From SZAS-7 sp964514655 (lineage in GTDB: Bacteria > Chlamydiota > Chlamydiia > Chlamydiales > FEN-1388), in contig CAZEQY010000009.1 in the NCBI GenBank assembly GCA_964514655.1, forward strand, positions 1 to 64,000: a stretch of DNA of 64,000 nt, read 5' to 3'. The notes under the pieces are model-generated. The model did not search any database, was not told the origin of the DNA, and was given only the letters and a program-made list of their open reading frames with translations. This document shows positions 17,903-27,462 of this stretch, in pieces. Numbering within the stretch: the stretch's first letter is position 1; each line of letters starts with the position of its first letter. The translations under genes were made by a program, and so were the position numbers.

Positions 17903-17918
17903 GGAGGCTTATACAGGT

Positions 17919-19505
17919 ATGACATCAATTCCAAGTGGCAGCCTTTATGAAAGTATACTAAACAGCTTCTTTGACCCTACCTACATCGCTAAAACGGTGA
18001 AGTTTGGTACGCAGGGAGACGCCCTTTGGCAGCAATTTTTAGCACAAAATGGCCTAAGTTCTAGCGACCCAAGAGTTGTCTCTCAAGACCCCACCATTTT
18101 GGCTGAATTTGTTGTCTTTGCACAGCAAACATCCTCATCTCTAGGACAAGGTCAGCTATCACCAGAAGAAGTAAGCTCTCGTGCCCTTATGTTTAGCGTC
18201 TATGACCTTATCGTACTTATGCTCTCTGTCTTATCAAAGAACGTGGGCGTTACAGGCGATAATATAGCCTTTTTAGGCCACTATAGAGATGCCTATTCAA
18301 AAATGCTTGGCCGGCTATCTGACGCCTTTTACATTGGCGGCTCATTAAGCATTCCTGTAGTCAACACTACTGATCTTTCAAAATGGACTTTAGGCTATGG
18401 TGGAATCACCATGCAAGACTACCTCTCTGTAGCCCTCACAGGCGAGCCAACACCATCTGGTAATGGCGCTACAGGATCACCAACACCAGCTTATAATCCG
18501 CTCACGCTAAGCTCAGCAAACATTCCCTATCCACCATCCCCTGCTGGCCCCCTTAGCATTAACCAGGGCATGATTGCAGACCCACTAGCACGTTTGCAAC
18601 AAGATATACCCATTGCCCTTGGTCCTGCCTTTAATACGTCCTATAACAACGTCGCAAATGCTGCTATGGACACACTGACCATAACTTCAAATGGTACGAG
18701 CACCTCTTCTCCAACACAAGTTACATTCACCTACAACTATAAACAGCAGTATGATTTTAACGTCACAACCTATGTCTACGACAGAAATGATCAAGGACAG
18801 ATCACAGGCTTTCACCAACAACAACAAGTACATCAAACAGGATTTTATACTGCCTCGCCTCCAGTTACATATACGGTAAATATAAACCCCAACCTAAGCC
18901 CTGTTGAGCAGCTTGATCAGCTAAAAGCAGGCTTTCAGACCTTTTTACAGCAGCCTATACAGAACCAAAGCTACACGCCACCTGGATACACCCCTCCTGG
19001 TCCATTTGATTTTTACAACATATCTCCAAAAATGCCATTTCCTCCTTCACTTAACGTCTACACGTCAATGACATCTCCCATAACCTTCTACAACCTCACC
19101 CAGCTTAATACCGGATTTAACGCCTTTACCCCAGGTAACGTCACAGCAGTTAGATCTATAACAATCCCCTGGAACTCAACAAGCACCTTTAACCCCCTCG
19201 ATCAAAACGACTCCCAAGGCAACACATCGTTTAATATCCCCTACACATCAAGTACGGCAGGTGGTGGTAGGGCAAATGCTATACAATCTGCTATGGCTCA
19301 AAATAGAGCGAACAAAAACAGCCTTCTCCAACAATTTGTCACTAACGCTTCAACACAAAAGCAAATTATCTCTAACCAATCAGATTCAGCGACATCGCAA
19401 CAGAGCCAGTCCCAGACTGGCATAAGCCAGGCTGCAAGCGTGTTAAACTCTATGATTGACCAGCTAGGAACAATTTTGACGTCAATCTTCCAAATTAAAA
19501 AATAA
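17919..19505 (+). CDS. Array paralog with one N-terminal module, putative T3SS substrate
   Basis: The 528-residue product has a single degenerate N-terminal module (LWQQFLAQNGLSSSDPRV, about residues 30-50). Next comes the shared helical core (RALMFSVYDLIVLMLSVL, NIAFLGHYRDAYSKMLG) and the LSKWTLGYGGITMQDYL block, then a longer Thr/Pro/Asn-rich middle region (about 180-440, predicted mostly strand or disordered). It ends with a Gln/Ser-rich coiled coil (SDSATSQQSQSQTGISQAAS) finishing ILTSIFQIKK. It starts 16 bases after the previous stop behind TAAGGAGG. It is the most diverged of the three clear paralogs. No cysteine cluster, catalytic motif or membrane segment is evident. Confidence 0.76.
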   Translation: MTSIPSGSLYESILNSFFDPTYIAKTVKFGTQGDALWQQFLAQNGLSSSDPRVVSQDPTILAEFVVFAQQTSSSLGQGQLSPEEVSSRALMFSVYDLIVLMLSVLSKNVGVTGDNIAFLGHYRDAYSKMLGRLSDAFYIGGSLSIPVVNTTDLSKWTLGYGGITMQDYLSVALTGEPTPSGNGATGSPTPAYNPLTLSSANIPYPPSPAGPLSINQGMIADPLARLQQDIPIALGPAFNTSYNNVANAAMDTLTITSNGTSTSSPTQVTFTYNYKQQYDFNVTTYVYDRNDQGQITGFHQQQQVHQTGFYTASPPVTYTVNINPNLSPVEQLDQLKAGFQTFLQQPIQNQSYTPPGYTPPGPFDFYNISPKMPFPPSLNVYTSMTSPITFYNLTQLNTGFNAFTPGNVTAVRSITIPWNSTSTFNPLDQNDSQGNTSFNIPYTSSTAGGGRANAIQSAMAQNRANKNSLLQQFVTNASTQKQIISNQSDSATSQQSQSQTGISQAASVLNSMIDQLGTILTSIFQIKK

Positions 19506-19516
19506 GGAATGAAGAA

Positions 19517-21355
19517 ATGACATCATCTATAGAAAACGTGATACTACAGGCACAGGCCATCAATCCTTATCAGCCTTTGGCACCTACGGATGCTGTATAT
19601 GGCCCCTTATTTGCGCAGGCTTTTGGCCAGTTTTCACCGGCTGAACAGCAGGCTATATGGGTAAGCTTTTTACAAAGCAATAACCTCCTTCATAGCATTG
19701 GTGGTGTTATACAGCCTATTCCCAATGATGCACCTACTGTTGCGCTTTTTAACCAGTTTGCCGCTAGCTCTGCTGCAGACATACAAAACTTTGTCATATC
19801 TGAAGGCTTTCATATACCACTTCCTCTTACAACAAACCCTACAGTACCAAGTGGTGGTTTCTGGGGAAACCTCTTTCAGCCTCTCTTTGGCACACTTTCA
19901 CCGCAGCAACAACTTGCCGTCTGGGCATATTTTTTACAAAGCAACAACCTAACAGATCCCCCACCGGCTGATGCTGCAACGCAAGACCTCTTTACTCAGT
20001 ATGCAACAAACATCTACACAAACATCGAACATTTTATACTCGCTCAAGGCGTACAGGTAAATTTACCCCTTCTAAACCCACCTACAAGTGGATTTTACGG
20101 AACTACCTTTAGTTCATACTTTGCAGGCCAAACCCCACTTATGCAGCAGCAACTTTGGGTTCAGTTTTTAGTTAATAACAACCTTACGATTAACGCACCT
20201 ACTCTAGATCCAACACTAGAAGCAGAATTTGTAAACTTTTGCTCAAGAGTCCTAACAAGCATCGATAACCAAGATGTCCAATCGCCCCACGAAGTACGTA
20301 AACGCCTTATTATGACAATTGCCTTTGAATCACTACTCAACATGCTTATAGCCCTGCAAAACACTATAGGCGTACAGAGCCAGAACCTCATCTTTTACGG
20401 CAACATGCAGCAGGCATTAACAAAGCAGATGTCATCTGTTCCAACCTACATTGGTAAGCCTGATGACTCCGTAAAAGTACCAACCACCGTTGCTCCAAGC
20501 TCAAATGGCGTTCAGACTACTGACTGGGCAAGCTTTAAGTTTGGTTATAACAACATTAGCGTTGCAAACATAGCAGACTGGTGGGCTTCAAATTCACTAA
20601 ACCCACCTCCTGGCGGAGCTACTCCATTTACCATGACAAGCCAGGCGACACTTTCTAACTCAAACACCCCTCTCTTTACCCTTACCTTCACACCACAATC
20701 CGGAAACTCAGCTGCAGGATCTATAACCTGGAACTCCCAAGGGTTTGGTAGCGGCTCGGTCACTATCCCCATACAGCCGGATGTACTTGCGTTCTCGGCC
20801 GGCGGCCCTCAAAGCCAGCTCCAGCAGGCTATAACACACTATGCATCATCATTTGAAGATGCCTTTGCTGCTGCCTGGAATAACGGCCCAAATAGCCTTA
20901 ACAATACCCTAAACGTAAATACGGCGTTTGTAAACCTAACTCCGGGCACTCTGAACCAACTTAACTTACAAGCGATCAATGCAATTACCCCAACAAGCAA
21001 CGGCACAGCCATTGAGCCTCGTTCTACGACTGACACAAGCTCAAGCTCTAGCCTTGAACTTCCATGGCAGCATGGCTATGTTGTGCCCGCTGGTCAGTAT
21101 AGCAACGCAAGTGATGGCAAACCCACTGTAGCTGGTAAGTACTCTGACCAGGCTGCAAAAGCCCGTGGTGACATAAACTCTCGCCTACAAAACTTTATCG
21201 AAAATACCCGTTCAAGACGCCAAATCATCCAAAACCGCTCCCAACAGCTCCAAACTAACCTTGACCAGTCAAGACAGACCATCTCCAACCAATCCGACAT
21301 CATGGACGACCTCCTTTCCAACATAAATGACATTATCAAGACCATCTTTAGATAG
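19517..21355 (+). CDS. Array paralog with three N-terminal modules, putative T3SS substrate
   Basis: At 612 residues this is the longest member because it carries three N-terminal modules: about residues 30-105 (SPAEQQAIWVSFLQSNNL), 115-185 (SPQQQLAVWAYFLQSNNL) and 190-255 (LMQQQLWVQFLVNNNL). The shared core follows (RLIMTIAFESLLNMLIALQN, VPTYIG), then the WASFKFGYNNISVANIADWW block, a variable Asn/Thr/Pro-rich region and a C-terminal coiled coil (RGDINSRLQNFIEN, QTNLDQSRQTISNQSDI, ending TIFR). Core and C-terminus are closest to the 16325 protein. The ribosome site is weaker (AAGGA). The gene ends 97 bases before the SycD-type chaperone. Confidence 0.78.
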   Translation: MTSSIENVILQAQAINPYQPLAPTDAVYGPLFAQAFGQFSPAEQQAIWVSFLQSNNLLHSIGGVIQPIPNDAPTVALFNQFAASSAADIQNFVISEGFHIPLPLTTNPTVPSGGFWGNLFQPLFGTLSPQQQLAVWAYFLQSNNLTDPPPADAATQDLFTQYATNIYTNIEHFILAQGVQVNLPLLNPPTSGFYGTTFSSYFAGQTPLMQQQLWVQFLVNNNLTINAPTLDPTLEAEFVNFCSRVLTSIDNQDVQSPHEVRKRLIMTIAFESLLNMLIALQNTIGVQSQNLIFYGNMQQALTKQMSSVPTYIGKPDDSVKVPTTVAPSSNGVQTTDWASFKFGYNNISVANIADWWASNSLNPPPGGATPFTMTSQATLSNSNTPLFTLTFTPQSGNSAAGSITWNSQGFGSGSVTIPIQPDVLAFSAGGPQSQLQQAITHYASSFEDAFAAAWNNGPNSLNNTLNVNTAFVNLTPGTLNQLNLQAINAITPTSNGTAIEPRSTTDTSSSSSLELPWQHGYVVPAGQYSNASDGKPTVAGKYSDQAAKARGDINSRLQNFIENTRSRRQIIQNRSQQLQTNLDQSRQTISNQSDIMDDLLSNINDIIKTIFR

Positions 21356-21378
21356 CTTTCCTTGTATAATAAAAATCT

Positions 21379-21440
21379 TTTTAAAAATAAAGTATTGATG
21401 TACAATAGAGGTAGAGGGAAAAAAGTCCTTATACCAAGGA
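21379..21440 (+). promoter_or_regulatory. Possible promoter and ribosome-site hairpin before the sycD/lcrH-like gene
   Basis: A TACAAT (21401-21406 region) lies 17 bases after a weak TTTTTA, a plausible but unproven internal promoter. Closer to the gene TCCTT (21426-21430) can pair with AAGGA (21436-21440), which is the start of the strong ribosome site AAGGAGG, giving a five-pair hairpin that could restrict translation. Confidence 0.4.
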
Positions 21441-21452
21441 GGAGCTACATCT

Positions 21453-22073
21453 ATGAGCACTACCGGCCGTAACGACTACGAGAAAATGGACCTGCCAGAG
21501 ATCCAGGACAAACTACAGCGAATTAACTTCGGGGCCCCGGGGAAAAAGGCTGAAGCTGCCGTTAAGCAGATAATGGAAGCTGCCCTCAAAAAGGGCATTA
21601 TGCCTAAGCAGGCGCTTCAGATAAGCGACGACACCATGGAAGCGATCTACACCCAGGCCTTTACTCTCTACAGCCAGGCAAAATATCGCGATGCCTCTTA
21701 TATCTTTAGGCTTTTAATGCTCCTAGACTTTACGACGCCCAAATATGTTTTGGGACTCGCAGCGTGTGCACACCGCGTACAAGACTATACGAACGCTGCA
21801 AACCTTTATTTTTTATGTGCCGCACTTGATCCGAAAAATCCGTTGCCGCACTTTCATGCTGCAGACTGCTACATACAGCTAGGAGCTATTGCAGTTGCTT
21901 CTTACTCGCTAGATATGGCTATAGCAGTAGCTGCAGACCAGCCACAGTATCAGGCAATTAAGCAAAGAGCAGGCCTCATGAAAGAAGCTATCGACAAACA
22001 ATTAGAAGACCAAGGTGTAGCTGCAACCGCAACTTCGATGGAAGAAACACCTACTGGTGAATCGGCACAGTAA
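21453..22073 (+). CDS. T3SS translocator chaperone, LcrH/SycD family (CT576-like)
   Basis: The 206-residue product is a class II T3SS chaperone made of three tetratricopeptide repeats. Typical are IYTQAFTLYSQAKYRDASYIFRLL, then DFTTPKYVLGLAACAHRVQDYTNAANLY and LDPKNPLPHFHAADCYIQLG (quoted in part), the exact arrangement of SycD/LcrH proteins that hold the two hydrophobic translocators before secretion. It is slightly longer than the usual 160-170 residues, owing to an N-terminal charged extension and a C-terminal tail (residues after 180). The two genes downstream encode large translocator-like proteins, giving the lcrH-copB-copD order of Chlamydia CT576-CT579. Confidence 0.92.
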   Translation: MSTTGRNDYEKMDLPEIQDKLQRINFGAPGKKAEAAVKQIMEAALKKGIMPKQALQISDDTMEAIYTQAFTLYSQAKYRDASYIFRLLMLLDFTTPKYVLGLAACAHRVQDYTNAANLYFLCAALDPKNPLPHFHAADCYIQLGAIAVASYSLDMAIAVAADQPQYQAIKQRAGLMKEAIDKQLEDQGVAATATSMEETPTGESAQ

Positions 22074-22103
22074 CATGTTCTCTAACCATGGAGATTTATT
22101 AGT

Positions 22104-25007
22104 ATGACAGGCGTAACCTCAAATCAACAGTATCAAGATCCATCGTGGCTTTCAAGCTTTCTTCAGCAGCATGAGGGCGATAAAATCAACGTCCAACAAG
22201 GCCCTGGCGGGGTGACAATCACCGTTGCAGGAGAAAGTGTCTTTATTGGCCCATCGCAAATGGGCGTGCTTAGCACCTTTAAGGGTCACGATGTCGTTAT
22301 AACAGGCGCTGTAAACCCTGCCGACCCATTCCTGATGCTTCCAGAGACCTCTACATTTACCGTTAACCCAAGCTGGGTAAACTACTTTGTAAGTTTTATC
22401 TCGCAGGGAACTCAAGGAAGCGATTCAACTGATGGCCCAAGTTTTCAATCAGGAGGGGCAGACATACAAAGCGACCTGCAACTACCTGTACCTAAGGATC
22501 TACAGTCGCAAGACTCAAGCAAAGTCTTTAATGCCCTTCTCCAATACACACAGGTAAGTTCCGGAATGGGCTTAGACGACAACCAAAAAACTGCCTTCAC
22601 AAATGCTCTACACCAGATGGCATCTACTATTGCCCTAAGCAATAAAGATGGCCCAATAGCTGAGCTTGGCTCAGGTAATGCGCAAGTAATAGCTAAATAC
22701 CTTGCAAGCATCATGCCAACAGGAATGGGCCTATCAGATGGCGATATGGAGATATTTCAGTCAGCGCTATCAACTGCCGGCACAGGCATTAGCGCAGGTG
22801 AGCTTACAAGCGGCCTTAGTGCTACTGAAGGCAAGGATGTATACTCATCACTAATTGGCTTTACCGGTTTTGAAAAAGACCCAAATCTATCGGCCGACCA
22901 GCAAAAAAGCTTTTCGGCGCTACTAAACGACTTATCAACAAATATTGCCACACAGAATGCATCGGGAAAACCAGATCCTGGATTACAGTCCTTTGACGCT
23001 AAAACAATCGGCACTACCTTACTGAACAATGTAGATATATCGTCTTTAAGCACTGATGACCAAGTGCTCTTTAAAAACTACATAGGTGAAGCTTCACTAG
23101 AGCTTGCCTCATTAAACGCTGCAAGCGGAAGCAACCCTCCTATCAGCCCGCTTATGTCTTCAATGCAGTCGACAAATGAAACTGATGTACTTGGCGGCTT
23201 AACAAACATGCTTGTTTCTCAAGGCATGTCTAGCGACGATATAACATCGATACAACCACAGCTAAAAGCACTTGCTGCAACAATCGCTCAAGCAAATGAC
23301 ACTCCGGGCGGCTCTGGCCTAGATATATGCGATGCAACAACACTTGGCCAGGCACTTGCCAAGATGCTTGGTGCAAATAACGACCCAGCAAACGCTGTGC
23401 TACAAACAGCCATTGCAAACCTTGCAACATCGTATGCAGCAGAAAACACCACCTACTACAGCATGCTCGCGAAGTCTACTGATCCAGCAGTCGTTACTGA
23501 TGCTCTTGTTCACCTAAGCAACGTTATGAACGACCCTAACTTAACACCAGCAGAGCGTCAGATGGCTGTAGACTACTTAAAAGCTATGGCACTTGCCTTA
23601 GCCTTTATGTCAAAGGTCCGCGCGCAGACATCAGAACTAGAAGCTCAGCTAAGACTTGCACAAAACGAAGGTAAGCGCTCAACGATTACCGACCAAACAA
23701 ATGCGGCAAAACAGACATCAGAATCCGGCCTTAAAAACATCCAAAACAACCTAGAGCAGCAGCTTCATGCCATTTTCATGAAAGAGCTTATGGCGATTAT
23801 TGGACCTATTGTGATCGTGATTATGGCGATCATTGCGGCAATTATCGCGGTATTTAGCTTTGGTACGGCTACAGCTGCCGCCTGCGCGCTGTTAGCGATT
23901 GTGATTGTCCTTATTGTGGTGGCCGCTGTTATCTCTATTGCTGAAATGGAAACAGGCTTCTTAGAAAAAGCAGCAAAGAACTGCGGCATCAATGATAAAG
24001 CTGGCCAAGATGCATTTGCAGCAGCTATTCAAGCTATAATTTCTGCGATCTTGATAGTAGTTACATTTGGTGCCGGCGCTGCTGTAGTTGGCGCGCAAGC
24101 AGCCGCACAAGGTGTCATCGCTGCTTTAAGAGAAGGTATCAAGCAGCTGCTAAGCCAGATCATGCAGAACCTCTCAAAAGTGATCCAAGAAATCGTTAGC
24201 CAGGTGCTTAACATCCTCATGTCGTCAGGTATTCTTGCCGATGGCTTTGAAGCGATGTTCAGGGCTTGCGGCATGAGCGAAGCTGATGCAAAAATTGCAG
24301 CTATGGTCATGACTATCGTTGTTAGCTTAGCTGCCGTATATGCATCGGCAAAAGCCGCGGCGTCTGCAGTTTCAAGCGTAGCAAAACAGGCCGAAAGATC
24401 TGCTGTAACAATTGCTGAAGATGCATCAGCACAAGCTGCTAAAGCAGCTGAACAGGATGCAGCTAAAGCTGCCGAAAAACAGGCAGAACTTGTTATTGAA
24501 CAAGCAGATGATGCAGCGAAGGCTAAAAAAGGCGACCAAGATGTAAATATTACTGCCGCTCCCCCAGTAAATGGAAACACCTCTACCGATGTCGATTCAG
24601 TAGTGGCTGCAACGAAAAAGCTCTTAGCAAGAAAAATTGCAGAGCTTCAAGAGAGCCTAACACTACCAAACATCAAATCAAAACTCAAAGATCCAAACAC
24701 ATATCTCAATTTACTACAGTCAATTGGAGCATTTACTCAGGTAGGTGCAACTGTTGGACAAGCTGTTGGCTCAGTACAACAAGGTTTACTAGAACGAGCT
24801 CAAGCAGAGCTTGTACTTGCAAACTCACAAACAGAGGCTCTTTTAGCAAATCTTAAATCGGTTATATCAACCTTTGATATGACCCAAAAAGACCTTGATG
24901 CAAGCTCTAAAGACTCCTTAAAAGTCTACAATGACCTTATGTCGCTCTTTGCAAACATGGTAGCTTCTGCAAGCACCATCGTACAGAACACAACGCAGCA
25001 AGGATAA
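22104..25007 (+). CDS. copB: CopB-like T3SS translocator, very large
   Basis: The 967-residue product has the hallmarks of a hydrophobic major translocator: membrane segments at about residues 560-615 (two adjoining helices, with IGPIVIVIMAIIAAIIAVF), 640-668 (IIVVTFGAGAAVV region) and 730-755 (AAMVMTIVVSLAAVYAS), flanked by long helical regions. An Ala/Glu/Asp/Lys-rich stretch (about 755-810) and a C-terminal helical region follow. The N-terminal 500 residues contain degenerate repeats of about 90-100 residues with the recurring pattern L-S/D-D-Q-x2-F. C. trachomatis CopB is, as I recall, about half this size. Together with CopD it should form the pore in the host membrane. Confidence 0.87.
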   Translation: MTGVTSNQQYQDPSWLSSFLQQHEGDKINVQQGPGGVTITVAGESVFIGPSQMGVLSTFKGHDVVITGAVNPADPFLMLPETSTFTVNPSWVNYFVSFISQGTQGSDSTDGPSFQSGGADIQSDLQLPVPKDLQSQDSSKVFNALLQYTQVSSGMGLDDNQKTAFTNALHQMASTIALSNKDGPIAELGSGNAQVIAKYLASIMPTGMGLSDGDMEIFQSALSTAGTGISAGELTSGLSATEGKDVYSSLIGFTGFEKDPNLSADQQKSFSALLNDLSTNIATQNASGKPDPGLQSFDAKTIGTTLLNNVDISSLSTDDQVLFKNYIGEASLELASLNAASGSNPPISPLMSSMQSTNETDVLGGLTNMLVSQGMSSDDITSIQPQLKALAATIAQANDTPGGSGLDICDATTLGQALAKMLGANNDPANAVLQTAIANLATSYAAENTTYYSMLAKSTDPAVVTDALVHLSNVMNDPNLTPAERQMAVDYLKAMALALAFMSKVRAQTSELEAQLRLAQNEGKRSTITDQTNAAKQTSESGLKNIQNNLEQQLHAIFMKELMAIIGPIVIVIMAIIAAIIAVFSFGTATAAACALLAIVIVLIVVAAVISIAEMETGFLEKAAKNCGINDKAGQDAFAAAIQAIISAILIVVTFGAGAAVVGAQAAAQGVIAALREGIKQLLSQIMQNLSKVIQEIVSQVLNILMSSGILADGFEAMFRACGMSEADAKIAAMVMTIVVSLAAVYASAKAAASAVSSVAKQAERSAVTIAEDASAQAAKAAEQDAAKAAEKQAELVIEQADDAAKAKKGDQDVNITAAPPVNGNTSTDVDSVVAATKKLLARKIAELQESLTLPNIKSKLKDPNTYLNLLQSIGAFTQVGATVGQAVGSVQQGLLERAQAELVLANSQTEALLANLKSVISTFDMTQKDLDASSKDSLKVYNDLMSLFANMVASASTIVQNTTQQG

Positions 25008-25038
25008 TAAAAGAACACGAAAGAGGGAGGAACACTCC

Positions 25039-27366
25039 ATGGGAGTAAATGTAAACAACAATGCCCCGCAAAACCAGTTTACGCCGGAGTCGTCTACTAA
25101 GCCTTCGTCTTCAAACTTAGACCCGCTGGAACTTCTTTTGCTTACAGCACCAGATACCCAGCGCGCAAAAGACGTTAAAGCGTTTAACAAGGCAAAAGAG
25201 GTACAACGAGATAAGATCGACAACACAAACTCAGCGCAAGAAGTGCTAAAAGAACTTGCCGACATATCAGGAAAGACCCTTATTAACCAACCCGTACTGC
25301 AAGAAGGCTCAAAAGCAGCGCTGCAAAAGTATATTGAAACCCTAATAAAGCAAGACGCTCAAACCCAAGACCCAACAACTACTCAAACAGCTCCAGAAGG
25401 CACTTTAACCGGGCAACAAGCGCCTCAAACACCTAAGGGTGCTGTATTCAGTGGCCAAACGCCAACAACGCCTCAGGATGGCACCACAAAGCCTCAAAAC
25501 ACGCCGCAAGCTCCCCAAGTTCCTCTCTCTTCTCTTGGAGTAAACCCCCAAGAGCTTCTTGTAAACGACCAAGCAGAAAGCCAGCCTCTAAAAGACCTTG
25601 GCAAGCTTGCCCACAGCATGGCAGCGTCCCAAGGTGGCAAGCTGACACAGGAACAAGTGACCCTACTTACCCAGACAGCAACTGACCTCTTTACGGCAAC
25701 GCCAAGCGTTCTTACTGACGCCGACAAAACAATGCTTATGTCCTTTATGACTGCCCTTGGCGAATACCCAGTTTCTGACGATCCAAACGCTCCAGAAAAT
25801 AAATCTTCATCTTCAACAAAAGCACCTTCTGATACACCGTCAAGCGCTGGAACTGAAGGCCAGCGAGCTACAAGGTCAGCAAAAACACCAGAAGCATCAC
25901 AACTCCTTATGGACGCCCTAGGACTAAGCGATGAAGTAAGACAGCTTGGCCAGCAGGCATTTAACTATGTTCAAGGAAACTCAGGAAAGCTGACAAAGCA
26001 AGAAGGCGACCAGCTGCAGGCTGCAGCTGAAGCACTAATAAACGGCGGCGCTGAAGGCGACGATCTAGCAGCTTTACAAAACTTTGTAAAGACCCTTGCA
26101 ACCTTTCCTCGTTCTGCAGCAACACAAACCGGATCTGCCCTTCTACTTACCCAGCAAGGCCTTGACCCCAAACTTGTAAGCCTTGCTCAGTATGCAAACG
26201 CGATGCTAAATGGCCAGGGAGGCACCCTTACTGAAAGCGAAGTTACAACGCTTAAAAACATGGCCCAAAACCTAATGGGAGAGCTCTCACCAGAAGATGT
26301 GGCAGTATTAAAGACATGGCTCACAACGCTAGGTGGCACAAAAGTTACTACGCCTCCACCTCTTAACGTCTTTCATGAATCTATGGTTTTTGGCGCGCGC
26401 CCAGCAAGTAACCCCTTTCTATCACCCGGCATTATGGCAATGCTTGCCCCCATACTTTCAGAGCTACTCAAAATCAATAACGACATCATCAAGCAAAGCT
26501 CAAAACTTAAGCAGAATATGATGCAGCTCTTTTCAGACATGGCTAAAGAAGCCTATGACTTTACTATCGCCGCAGGTAAAGCAAAAGCCGACCAGCTACA
26601 ACTAGATGCAGTCATGAACTTTGCCCTTGCCGGCGCTCAACTAGCCCAAGGCTTCACCGCCCTTGCCGCACGAGGCTTCACAAAAGCCTCAGGCGACAAA
26701 ATAGACAAAAAAATCCAAGACAAAACCGCTATGTCCAAAATGGAAAAATGGTCTAAAGGGGAAAATGAGCCAGCCGTGCCGCAACACATAAAAGATGGTC
26801 GTAAAGCAGACTTCAAGGCCGCACAAAAGGACGTATACGAACACGACGCAAACGGCAAGATGGTGCTTCAAGATGGGGAACCAAAATTAAAACCAGCTAA
26901 TCCAGGTGAAGAGGGCCTAAGCGCAAGCCAACGAGTCTCTAAAGCTCTTAAAGATCGTCATGAAGCAAGAGCTCAAACTGACAATAGATTCCACCCAATA
27001 AGCGATGATGAAAGATCAGATTTCCACAAAGAAAGCTTTAGTGAGCAGCTAATGCGAGGCCAGCAGCGATCAACTGAGCTTCAGGCATCTGGCGCAACGG
27101 CATTTTCTGACTTTTCAAAATCAGGCTTTGATGCGCTCCAAAGCGCTATTCGCGGCGGTTTTGATCTAGCAAAAGTGCCACTTGTCATGCAAGAAGCTCT
27201 CGATAATGCTATGAGCCAAATGCTCTCACAGCTTATGCAGATTGTGCAGCAGACTATTTCTACTGCAAGTGATGACATGGCATCGGCACAAAAGAGCTGG
27301 GAAGCCGCTATGCAGCTTTATAAAGATATGGCAAGCGCTATCACTCAAGGTATATATAGATCATAA
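25039..27366 (+). CDS. copD: CopD-like T3SS translocator with three internal repeats
   Basis: The 775-residue protein follows copB, as CT579 follows CT578. A Pro/Thr/Gln-rich N-terminal region (about residues 105-165) leads into three repeats (about 166-243, 291-356, 367-433) sharing a pattern like GGKLTQEQVTLL...L-x3-L-x2-FP. The C-terminal half has a hydrophobic helix (about 517-545, AVMNFALAGAQLAQGFTALA) and a long amphipathic helical end, as expected for the minor translocator. The protein is larger than the Chlamydiaceae CopD I remember (about 430 residues). The ribosome site GAGGGAGG can pair with CTCC just before ATG. A terminator follows. Confidence 0.85.
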   Translation: MGVNVNNNAPQNQFTPESSTKPSSSNLDPLELLLLTAPDTQRAKDVKAFNKAKEVQRDKIDNTNSAQEVLKELADISGKTLINQPVLQEGSKAALQKYIETLIKQDAQTQDPTTTQTAPEGTLTGQQAPQTPKGAVFSGQTPTTPQDGTTKPQNTPQAPQVPLSSLGVNPQELLVNDQAESQPLKDLGKLAHSMAASQGGKLTQEQVTLLTQTATDLFTATPSVLTDADKTMLMSFMTALGEYPVSDDPNAPENKSSSSTKAPSDTPSSAGTEGQRATRSAKTPEASQLLMDALGLSDEVRQLGQQAFNYVQGNSGKLTKQEGDQLQAAAEALINGGAEGDDLAALQNFVKTLATFPRSAATQTGSALLLTQQGLDPKLVSLAQYANAMLNGQGGTLTESEVTTLKNMAQNLMGELSPEDVAVLKTWLTTLGGTKVTTPPPLNVFHESMVFGARPASNPFLSPGIMAMLAPILSELLKINNDIIKQSSKLKQNMMQLFSDMAKEAYDFTIAAGKAKADQLQLDAVMNFALAGAQLAQGFTALAARGFTKASGDKIDKKIQDKTAMSKMEKWSKGENEPAVPQHIKDGRKADFKAAQKDVYEHDANGKMVLQDGEPKLKPANPGEEGLSASQRVSKALKDRHEARAQTDNRFHPISDDERSDFHKESFSEQLMRGQQRSTELQASGATAFSDFSKSGFDALQSAIRGGFDLAKVPLVMQEALDNAMSQMLSQLMQIVQQTISTASDDMASAQKSWEAAMQLYKDMASAITQGIYRS

Positions 27367-27375
27367 CCTTAAGCT

Positions 27376-27420
27376 AGGGCTATTATTGCTCTTCCCCAAG
27401 CAATATAGCCCTTTTATTTT
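27376..27420 (+). terminator. Rho-independent terminator after copD
   Basis: AGGGCTATTATTGCT (27376-27390) pairs with AGCAATATAGCCCT (27399-27412), with a single bulged T, around an eight-base loop CTTCCCCA. It is followed by TTTTATTTTA. It separates the translocator unit from the apparatus genes. Confidence 0.92.
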
Positions 27421-27462
27421 ATTTACATTTGGTACATGGTTGAAAAATGGAGGAACTTGCCC

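Noticed and set aside
24029..24580. Ala/Ser/Cys-rich frame antisense to copB
   Set aside because: Mirror of the Ala-rich region of copB.
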